NCBI GenBank assembly: GCA_041648755.1
Contig: JBAZOJ010000152.1
Coordinates: 1-9,357 of the forward strand
Source: JBAZOJ01 sp041648755
GTDB lineage: Bacteria > Planctomycetota > B143-G9
DNA: 9,357 nucleotides
Reading direction: 5' to 3'
Shown: piece by piece, positions 5,456 to 9,357 of the stretch
Numbering within the stretch: the stretch's first letter is position 1
How the letters are laid out: each line of letters starts with the position of its first letter
The notes under the pieces: generated by a model
What the model was told of the DNA's origin: nothing
Databases searched by the model: none
Seen by the model: only the letters and a program-made list of their open reading frames with translations
Program-made: the position numbers and the translations under genes

Positions 5456-6300
5456 AGCCGCGGCTGTTCCTCATGGCTTCCCTTCTTGTCCTGTGCGGAT
5501 GCGCAGGGCAGGGGCATGTTCCAGCCCCCGCAAGGGAATCCGCGCTCCGCCCCATTATCGTCGATATCGTCCCGAGCCCCTATGCACAGAAGGCAGACTG
5601 GAGCCTTTGCGACAACTGCCTGCGGGTGGACGGCGTCACTCATTCCTGGGAAGCGTTCGCCATGCTCCTGAAACAACGAGCAGCGGCAGTGCCCATCGAC
5701 AGAAGTATCGATGACAACGGGCCACGGGCTTGCCCGATACCGGTGCATATTCGTGCGGATCGCGATACGCCAGCGAGGTACCTTCATTACGTTATGACTT
5801 TGTGCATTCTGACCGATTTCGTGCGGGCAACGCTGTACGTGAGGGGGGAGCCGCAGGAGTATCGCCTGTGCCGCTACATTCCCCCCGAACTGCTCTACCG
5901 CGATGCCGACGATGCGGACAAGATCGAAGACGACTTGACAAGTGATGAGGATGTGCCTGGCTACAGCGAACGGGACACTGAACCCTCCACATTCTATGTT
6001 TCTGTTTTCTGCTTGTCGCGTGGAAAGCAGCCAGTGTGGCGCGTCAACGCCAGCGAATACACGGACATAAAGGGGATGGAACAGGCTTTGATAGAAGCTG
6101 TATCCAGAGCACAGGCAGGTTCGATGATATCAGCATATGTTGGCTCCGATCCTGACGCGATGATCGGTGATGTATACGAGGCATATGCCGTTGTTCATTC
6201 CGCGGAGATTCCATATTACCAGATGGCGCCACCCAGGATTGAGAGCAACTGGCCTCAAGGTATGCTCAGAGCCTGCAGCGAGTCTCTCCCTAAGCAATAA
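5452..6300 (+). CDS. Lipoprotein with two ExbD/TolR-like modules (paralog 5)
   Basis: This 282-residue protein is the last of the cluster. The signal peptide (1-16) ends LCG, with C17 lipidated and Ala at +2: a good lipobox. Module 1 (~33-135) has PIIVDIVPSP, NCLRVDGVTHSWEAFAMLL, PIPVHIRADRDTP, YLHYVMTLC and ATLYVRGEP. It is the closest of all copies to the ExbD/TolR pattern, in which an I-R-A-D strand is followed by a helix with V-M/L-x-x-C/A. A linker rich in Asp/Glu (~150-176) follows. Module 2 (~180-276) has FYVSVFCLSR, WRVNASEYTDI, MISAYVGSDPDA, IGDVYEAYAVVHSAEIPYY, MAPPR and WPQGMLRAC. The GTG start overlaps the leader stop, and GAAGGTGA lies ~7 nt upstream. No Asp-bearing transmembrane helix is present, so direct coupling to an ExbB/TolQ motor is not expected. 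Function unknown. Confidence 0.85.
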   Translation: MKPRLFLMASLLVLCGCAGQGHVPAPARESALRPIIVDIVPSPYAQKADWSLCDNCLRVDGVTHSWEAFAMLLKQRAAAVPIDRSIDDNGPRACPIPVHIRADRDTPARYLHYVMTLCILTDFVRATLYVRGEPQEYRLCRYIPPELLYRDADDADKIEDDLTSDEDVPGYSERDTEPSTFYVSVFCLSRGKQPVWRVNASEYTDIKGMEQALIEAVSRAQAGSMISAYVGSDPDAMIGDVYEAYAVVHSAEIPYYQMAPPRIESNWPQGMLRACSESLPKQ

Positions 6301-6301
6301 G

Positions 6302-6339
6302 GGTTAGGGCGCCTTAGCCGCCGTTCGTGCGTTTGGCGG
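6302..6339 (+). other. Inverted repeats after the last paralog
   Basis: GGTTAGGGCGCCTTAGCC (6302-6319) is an imperfect palindrome. CCGCC (6318-6322) also pairs with GGCGG (6335-6339) around 12 nt. They start within 2 nt of the paralog 5 stop, where an operon terminator is expected. Neither is followed by a T-run, so intrinsic termination is doubtful; a 3'-end-protecting or Rho-linked structure is possible. Confidence 0.35.
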
Positions 6340-6383
6340 TAGATATCCTGGCTTGCTGGCTTCGCAATCCTTTTCTTTTCTGC

Positions 6384-6407
6384 CCTCCGCGTCTCCGCGC
6401 CTCCGCG
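6384..6407. repeat. CTCCGCG triplet repeat
   Basis: Three consecutive 8-mers, CCTCCGCG, TCTCCGCG and CCTCCGCG, are followed by TGAGAAGG. The build is parallel to the CCTCTGTG triplet at 956-983. Read in a minus-strand frame it gives an Arg-rich tail, as expected of repeat DNA rather than a protein. Confidence 0.75.
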
Positions 6408-6417
6408 TGAGAAGGAT

Positions 6418-6541
6418 TTTCCGCTCTTGGCTCGGGCTTCCAGCCCTCGCCGACGAAGCGTTTGTGGTAGAATTCTGCCCCCTTCGCGCACTTGATTTCT
6501 TGGTTGCTGGTCTCTCTTGCTTCTTCGAGACGGCCGCGCAA
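6418..6541 (-). pseudogene. Possible decayed ORF remnant
   Basis: On the minus strand one frame reads LEEARETSNQEIKCAKGAEF followed by YHKRFVGEGWKPEPRA, which looks more protein-like than its surroundings. It has no good start (only TTG near 6541) and no ribosome binding site, meets a stop a short way upstream, and runs downstream into the CTCCGCG repeat, which encodes Arg-rich filler. It may be the tail of a lost gene that ran into a repeat. I do not recognise a family. Confidence 0.2.
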
Positions 6542-6716
6542 AAGAACTTGGCTGCCTTCGCGGCCTCGTCATCCTTCAAGGGAGTACTTCGCCTTCAAGC
6601 GAAAGCTGGGCTTGGGTACGCCTTCGCGTCTGCCGTCGCTGTATGCAGCGATGGATGACCCTGTGGGTGAGACGGCTGTTTTCTGTTTCCTTGGCCTCGC
6701 AATCAGAGGCTTCTTC

Positions 6717-6766
6717 ACTTGGCGACCTTGGCGTTCCTCCTGAGGCGGACCTTCGGCTTGGCGGTT
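6717..6766. repeat. CTTGGCG triplet repeat, interrupted
   Basis: ACTTGGCG (6717-6724) and CCTTGGCG (6726-6733) are followed, after 23 nt, by CTTGGCGGTT (6757-6766). It has the same plan as the CTCTGTG and CTCCGCG triplets: a 7-8-nt core repeated three times, ending in GGT. The last copy merges into the inverted repeat that flanks the symporter. Confidence 0.6.
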
Positions 6767-6807
6767 AATGGCTGTTTTCCGCCCTCTTATTCATCATTCA
6801 TCATTCC
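6757..6807. repeat. Left inverted repeat flanking the symporter
   Basis: The reverse complement of this stretch, from GGAATGATGAATGATG to CAGCCATTAACC and CCAAG, matches 8534-8574 with two substitutions and a one-base indel across ~41 nt. It includes a TCATCATTC direct repeat. It lies 120 bp upstream of the symporter start. Confidence 0.88.
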
Positions 6808-6821
6808 TCGTGGCCCGCCTC

Positions 6822-6849
6822 TTGTTTTCAGCGCGCCGTCCGCTAAAAT
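6822..6849 (+). promoter_or_regulatory. Candidate symporter promoter
   Basis: TTGTTT (6822-6827) and TAAAAT (6844-6849) are 16 nt apart. The -10 matches five of six consensus bases; the -35 matches only the TTG. A start near 6856 would give a ~70-nt leader. No better candidate is seen between the left repeat and the gene. Confidence 0.4.
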
Positions 6850-6862
6850 CCTCCCCTTAGCG
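6841..6862. promoter_or_regulatory. Inverted repeat over the candidate -10
   Basis: CGCTAA (6841-6846) and TTAGCG (6857-6862) are perfect inverted copies 10 nt apart, centre to centre 16 nt. The left arm overlaps the proposed -10 and the right arm covers the likely start site. That is the position of a repressor operator, but with 6-bp arms chance is possible. Confidence 0.35.
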
Positions 6863-6926
6863 CAGATTATGTCAGGCCTCCGGCCATCCCGATCTGTGCG
6901 GGCTATCGCACCTTGGGAGGTCTGGC

Positions 6927-8567
6927 ATGCTTCTGAAGATCGGCATACTCGCAGCCTATTTCGCCGCTGTCCTCATCCTCGGCCACTTCGCCCGTCTCAA
7001 ACGAAAAGAAGACGCAGCAGGCTACTTCCTCGGCGGCCGCAGCAGTTCCCCCCTCCTGCTTCTTGCCACAATGGCAGCCACGAACTTCAGCGCGTTCACT
7101 GTTTTCGGCGCTTCCGGCGCAGGATACCGTGACGGGCTCGCGTTCCTCCCCATAATGGCATTCGGCACGGGCTTCATGGCTCTGAGCTTCCTAATTCTTG
7201 GGCCGCGCATCCGGAAGCTGGGGATCAAGCACGGCCTCGTGACTCCCGCCGAACTGATCGAGGTGCTCTACCAATCGCGCCCGGTCGCCATCCTCTTCGC
7301 GCTCGTAATGGTCTTCTTCACAATCCCCTACCTTGCAATGCAGCCGTACGCGGGCGGCATGGTGCTTGGCTCGTTGTTCGGCACTCCCCCCTGGCTGGGT
7401 GCGAGCCTCGTGACGGGCGCCATTGTCCTCTACACCCTTCGGGGCGGCTACCGGGCCGTTGCGTGGACGGACGCGCTGCAGGGATTGATCATGGTAACCG
7501 TGATGGTCGGCGCCCTGGTGGTCGTTGTCTCCGCGCTTGGTGGCTGGGGCACGGCCCTGCACGGGGCCTTTTCAAGCGATCCGGCACTGTTCGCCCGGCC
7601 CGGCGCGATCGGGACATACTCCGCCGGGGTCTGGTTCGGCTTCCTGCTGCTGTGGTTCTTCTGCGATCCCATGTTCCCCCAGTTGTTCCAGAGGTTCTAC
7701 GCCGCGCGCAGCGACAACGCGATCAACTTCACCGCGCTGGCCTATCCCGCCATCTGCCTCCTGGTGTTTATTCCGCCCGTTCTCATTGGGACGATGGGCA
7801 GGTCGGTCATCCCGGGGCTATCAGGGAAGGAAGCCGACGCGATCCTGCCCCTGCTGATGGCGAAAGTTGGCGGGCCCGCGATTGCCGCGCTGGTGGTTAC
7901 GGCAGGGATTGCGGCGCTCATGTCAACGATGGACAGCCAGTTGCTGACGCTCTCCTCGATACTGGGCCGCGACCTGAAGATAGGAGCGCGCTCCGCCGAC
8001 CCCACGGGGACAGGCCGCAAGCTCGTGCTTATGCTCGCCGCCGTCGGGCTGTTTGTCGCGCTCACCGTTGACAGCAGCATCCTGGACCTCGGCCTGATGG
8101 CGTTCACGGGGCTGGCTGCGCTGTTCCCCACGGTGTTCTTCGGGTTATACCTTGCCCGGCCCAGCGCGCGGGCCGCGGCAGCCTCGATAATCCTCGGCGA
8201 GGCCACGGCAGTCGCCGCGCATTTCAAGCTGCTGCCAAGCTTCGGCCTGCTCCCGGCCGTACACGTGATCTGCGTTTCCGTGGTCGCCTACGTGGTCGTT
8301 CAGGCCCTGCACCGGGGCATGGCGTTTTGCGATGTCAGCCGCCGAGCCCTTCTTTTCTGTGCGGCATTCGCGGGGATCTTTATCGCAGCTTTGGATTTCT
8401 GGCGCTGGGGCGCTGCGGAGCCGATGTTCCTCGGCCTGCCTGTGTGGTTGTGGCACTTCGTCGCGCTGAGCGCGATCCAGACTGCGCTTGTCGCGTGGTG
8501 GATGAGAAAAGAAATGACGAATGATGAATGTGGAATGATGAATAAGAGAGCGGAGAACAGCCATTAA
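6927..8567 (+). CDS. Sodium:solute symporter (SSS) family permease
   Basis: This 546-residue inner-membrane protein has about 13-14 hydrophobic segments, as expected for the SSS family (LeuT-fold Na+-coupled uptake of amino acids, sugars, vitamins or carboxylates). Family marks: YFLGGR at 33-38; the first core helix ATMAATNFSAFTVFGASGAG (48-67); GGYRAVAWTDALQG (173-186), matching the GGxxAVxxTDxxQ signature with D182; and AALMSTMDSQLLTLSS (329-344), whose S333-T334 align with the Na+-binding Ser/Thr of PutP/vSGLT. The PutP Asp55-equivalent in the first core helix appears absent, as in other SSS branches. The substrate cannot be told. The ATG has GGGAGG 6 nt upstream. The last ~17 residues (from M530, MTNDECGMMNKRAENSH) are encoded by dispersed-repeat DNA and are probably a neutral extension. 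It is separated from the lipoprotein cluster by ~630 bp, so likely a separate unit. Confidence 0.93.
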   Translation: MLLKIGILAAYFAAVLILGHFARLKRKEDAAGYFLGGRSSSPLLLLATMAATNFSAFTVFGASGAGYRDGLAFLPIMAFGTGFMALSFLILGPRIRKLGIKHGLVTPAELIEVLYQSRPVAILFALVMVFFTIPYLAMQPYAGGMVLGSLFGTPPWLGASLVTGAIVLYTLRGGYRAVAWTDALQGLIMVTVMVGALVVVVSALGGWGTALHGAFSSDPALFARPGAIGTYSAGVWFGFLLLWFFCDPMFPQLFQRFYAARSDNAINFTALAYPAICLLVFIPPVLIGTMGRSVIPGLSGKEADAILPLLMAKVGGPAIAALVVTAGIAALMSTMDSQLLTLSSILGRDLKIGARSADPTGTGRKLVLMLAAVGLFVALTVDSSILDLGLMAFTGLAALFPTVFFGLYLARPSARAAAASIILGEATAVAAHFKLLPSFGLLPAVHVICVSVVAYVVVQALHRGMAFCDVSRRALLFCAAFAGIFIAALDFWRWGAAEPMFLGLPVWLWHFVALSAIQTALVAWWMRKEMTNDECGMMNKRAENSH

Positions 8568-8574
8568 CCCCAAG
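8534..8574. repeat. Right inverted repeat flanking the symporter
   Basis: It runs from AATGATGAATAAGAG to CAGCCATTAACCCCAAG, inverted relative to 6757-6807. It overlaps the symporter 3' end: the stop TAA (8565-8567) lies inside CATTAACC. Just before it, ATGACGAATGATGAATG (8514-8530) is a further run of the same ATGA/GATGAAT words. Confidence 0.88.
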
Positions 8575-8780
8575 CGGAACGCAACGAGGTCTGCATGAGG
8601 GGTATGCTTTGCACCGAAGTTTCTTCTGTACCTTTGGCATGGCGATCGTTTTGCTGATATCAGCAAAATGATCAGATGGCTTATTACCGCCATTCTCGCA
8701 GGCAAACTCTGCGGCTCAAGGAGAGCCGTACTGACGATACATGTTGCCTGACAGGGCAGCGAGGCCTACCCGCAAGAAAC
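8575..8780. other. Gene-free spacer with two inverted repeats
   Basis: No coding region or promoter is supported here. It contains the 30-nt palindrome at 8644-8673 and a hairpin in which CGGCTC (8712-8717) pairs with GAGCCG (8723-8728) around AAGGA. The hairpin is not followed by a T-run. Confidence 0.6.
8644..8673. promoter_or_regulatory. 30-nt near-perfect palindrome
   Basis: GATCGTTTTGCTGAT is followed directly by its inverted copy, with one mismatch (G/T) in 15 pairs and no spacer. In RNA only a small central loop would open. It lies 76 nt past the symporter stop, so it could be a processing or termination-linked hairpin. As DNA, the dyad TTTTGCTGATATCAGCAAAA looks like a regulator or recombinase site. 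No T-run follows on either strand. Confidence 0.6.
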
Positions 8781-8782
8781 AA

Positions 8783-8802
8783 GCCCCGCATTGCTGCGGG
8801 GC
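8783..8802 (-). terminator. Terminator-like hairpin, unit 1
   Basis: GCCCCGCA pairs with TGCGGGGC around a 4-nt loop. Read on the minus strand the loop is GCAA (GNRA type) and the stem is followed by TTGTTTCTTG, a moderate T-rich tail. No T-run follows on the plus strand, so it would act on minus-strand transcripts. Confidence 0.55.
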
Positions 8803-8811
8803 CTTGAAATC

Positions 8812-8842
8812 TGGTGCCGAGAGCCAGAGTTGAATCCACAGG
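8812..8842 (-). other. tRNA 3'-end-like segment (first of five)
   Basis: On the minus strand this reads TGTGGATTCAACTC, then TGGCTCTCGGCACCA. Counting back from the final CCA (74-76), TTC falls at 54-56, AA at 57-58 and C at 61, exactly the conserved T-loop positions of a tRNA; A is at 73. However, the T-stem pairs poorly (51/63 and 53/61 mismatched), and no partner for the acceptor strand or anticodon arm is found within ~75 nt. It is therefore not a functional tRNA by sequence, but may derive from one or mimic its 3' end. It lies 8-10 nt before the hairpin (minus direction), as terminators follow tRNA genes. The same segment recurs near 8946, 9058, 9191 and 9327; in units 2, 4 and 5 two extra bases disturb the spacing. 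Confidence 0.4.
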
Positions 8843-8905
8843 ACGACCCTCCGGGCCGGCTGTCGACAGTGTCGCCACGCGCAATGAGCGCTTAGTTCAA
8901 CTCTG
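8825..8905. repeat. 10-bp inverted pair closing the unit body
   Basis: CAGAGTTGAA (8825-8834) is perfectly complementary to TTCAACTCTG (8896-8905). Inside it lie the CTGTCGACAG palindrome (8860-8869) and a GCGC-AATGA-GCGC hairpin (8879-8891). The same arrangement is at 9070-9150. Where the core reads ATTGTTGAAT, only GTTGAA/TTCAAC (6 bp) remains. Confidence 0.6.
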
Positions 8906-8916
8906 TTAATGGAAAA

Positions 8917-8936
8917 GCCCCGCATTGCTGCGGGGC
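8917..8936 (-). terminator. Terminator-like hairpin, unit 2
   Basis: Same 8-bp GCCCCGCA/TGCGGGGC stem and GCAA loop as unit 1. On the minus strand it is followed by TTTTCC. Confidence 0.58.
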
Positions 8937-9023
8937 CTGAATTTCTGGTGCCGAGAGCCAGATTGTTGAATCCACAGGACTTCGCCTTCGGCTCGCTGCG
9001 ACACTGTGTCGCCAGGAAAAGAA

Positions 9024-9050
9024 AAGGGCCTTCCATCGCGGAAGACCCTT
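9024..9050 (-). terminator. Terminator-like hairpin, unit 3 (different sequence)
   Basis: AAGGG-C-CTTCC pairs with GGAAG-A-CCCTT around ATCGC, giving two 5-bp helices split by one mismatch. On the minus strand it is followed by TTTCTTTTCC, the best T-tract of the array. The primary sequence differs from the other units while hairpin and tail are kept, which supports a terminator function on the minus strand. Confidence 0.68.
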
Positions 9051-9161
9051 AAATCCTGGTGCCGAGAGCCAGAGTTGAATCCACAGGACGACCCTCCGGG
9101 CCGGCTGTCGACAGTGTCGCCACGCGCAATGAGCGCTTAGTTCAACTCTGTTAATGAACAA

Positions 9162-9181
9162 GCCCCGCATTGCTGCGGGGC
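9162..9181 (-). terminator. Terminator-like hairpin, unit 4
   Basis: Same stem and loop as unit 1. The minus-strand tail is TTGTTCATT. Confidence 0.52.
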
Positions 9182-9297
9182 CTTGAAAGCTGGTGCCGAG
9201 AGCCAGATTGTTGAATCCACAGGACGACCCTCCGGGCCGGCTGTCGACAGTGTCGCCACGCGCAATGAGCGCTTAGTTCAACTCTGTTAATGGAAAA

Positions 9298-9317
9298 GCC
9301 CCGCATTGCTGCGGGGC
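9298..9317 (-). terminator. Terminator-like hairpin, unit 5
   Basis: Same stem and loop as unit 2, with the same TTTTCC minus-strand tail. Confidence 0.56.
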
Positions 9318-9357
9318 CTTGAAAGCTGGTGCCGAGAGCCAGATTGTTGAATCCACA

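Larger units (their letters stand above)
6340..6716. other. Gene-free stretch with dispersed-repeat pieces
   Basis: I find no convincing gene here on either strand. Plus-strand frames are open but C/T-rich, with no ribosome binding sites. The stretch contains the CTCCGCG triplet (6384-6407), several CTTCGCG-like words and GGCTGTTTTC at 6674-6683. The word GGCTGTTTT also occurs at 930-939 and 6771-6779. A possible ORF remnant on the minus strand is listed separately. Confidence 0.6.
8781..9357. repeat. Tandem array of ~110-136-bp units (5 copies, last cut)
   Basis: Units begin near 8781, 8915, 9024, 9160 and 9296 (lengths about 134, 109, 136, 136 and a partial 62). Each has (a) a hairpin, (b) 8-10 variable bases, (c) the invariant core TGGTGCCGAGAGCCAG at 8812, 8946, 9058, 9191 and 9327, and (d) GTTGAATCCACAGGAC. 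Units 1, 3 and 4 then share an ~80-bp body with CCGGGCCGG, the palindrome CTGTCGACAG, GCGCAATGAGCGC and TTCAACTCTGTTAATG. Unit 2 has a shorter, different body (TTCGCCTTCGGCTCGC, then CGACACTGTGTCG). After the core, units 1 and 3 read AGTTGAAT while units 2, 4 and 5 read ATTGTTGAAT, so the types alternate as a mosaic. The array continues past the window. Long minus-strand frames across it merely repeat the same peptide and have no ribosome binding sites. Confidence 0.93.

Noticed and set aside
1086..6300. Functional ExbD/TolR energy transducers
   Set aside because: The module resemblance holds only for the periplasmic part. The N-terminal helices are signal peptides without the essential Asp, and no ExbB/TolQ partner is present.
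6353..6768. Plus-strand ORFs of 83-101 codons in the spacer before the symporter
   Set aside because: Overlapping frames of low-complexity C/T-rich sequence, no ribosome binding sites, and they cross dispersed repeats.
6757..8574. Insertion sequence or transposon
   Set aside because: The inverted repeats enclose a transporter, not a transposase, and I see no target-site duplication next to them; kept only as a finding.
8812..8890. Intact tRNA gene on the minus strand
   Set aside because: Only the T-loop spacing and CCA fit. There is no acceptor partner, no anticodon arm, no D-arm, and the T-stem has mismatches.
8895..8973. Integron attC sites (GTTCAAC ... GTTGAAT fit RYYYAAC ... GTTRRRY)
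   Set aside because: The 7-mers match the loose consensus, but there are no L-type boxes, no cassette ORFs between sites and no integrase in view. The terminator hairpin in the middle explains the fold better.
8716..9170. Minus-strand protein genes across the tandem array (frames of 92-106 codons)
   Set aside because: They repeat the same translated unit, have no ribosome binding sites and run through terminator hairpins; they are a by-product of repeat DNA.
8781..9357. CRISPR array
   Set aside because: The repeats are ~110-136 bp, with no short constant repeat alternating with unique spacers; the intervals themselves are conserved between units.

Overview
The window reads as bacterial chromosome from a GC-rich, double-membrane organism. 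That view rests on lipoprotein signal peptides, on duplicated ExbD/TolR-like folds and on long intergenic stretches full of short dispersed repeats. This repeat-laden style is familiar from uncultured Planctomycetota/PVC-like and neighbouring candidate phyla, but nothing here fixes the taxon. There are no rRNA genes, no intact tRNA, no transposase and no CRISPR array.

Layout. 1-91 (minus) is the 5' end of a secreted protein cut by the window edge. 210-554 (minus) is a small Cys-rich DUF3795-type protein. 555-1027 has no gene; it holds a 79-bp tandem repeat (625-889) and an inverted partner of its core (956-983). A near-consensus sigma-70 promoter (1028-1055) then drives a five-gene plus-strand cluster at 1086-6300. 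6301-6926 is non-coding, with dispersed repeats, a possible decayed minus-strand ORF and a weak promoter. 6927-8567 is a sodium:solute symporter (SSS) family permease, flanked by inverted copies of a ~40-bp repeat. 8568-9357 has no gene; it holds a 30-nt palindrome and, from 8781 to the end, a tandem array of ~110-136-bp units. Each unit pairs a terminator-like hairpin with a segment resembling the 3' end of a tRNA on the minus strand.

The main system is the five-gene cluster. All five products are homologous exported proteins, mostly with a lipoprotein-type N-terminus. Each is built from two copies (four in the third gene) of a ~100-residue module whose motif order resembles the periplasmic domain of ExbD/TolR, but without the Asp-bearing membrane helix that couples real ExbD/TolR to the proton-motive force. 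The third gene looks like a fused copy of the first and second. The second and fourth share an almost identical first 209 bp, which suggests gene conversion. The gaps before genes 3, 4 and 5 each contain a mini-ORF whose TGA overlaps the GTG start of the next gene. I know of no named function for this cluster; structural or envelope-complex roles are inference.

The symporter looks independent of the cluster: it has its own spacer, promoter candidate and ribosome binding site. Its last ~17 residues are encoded by dispersed-repeat DNA.
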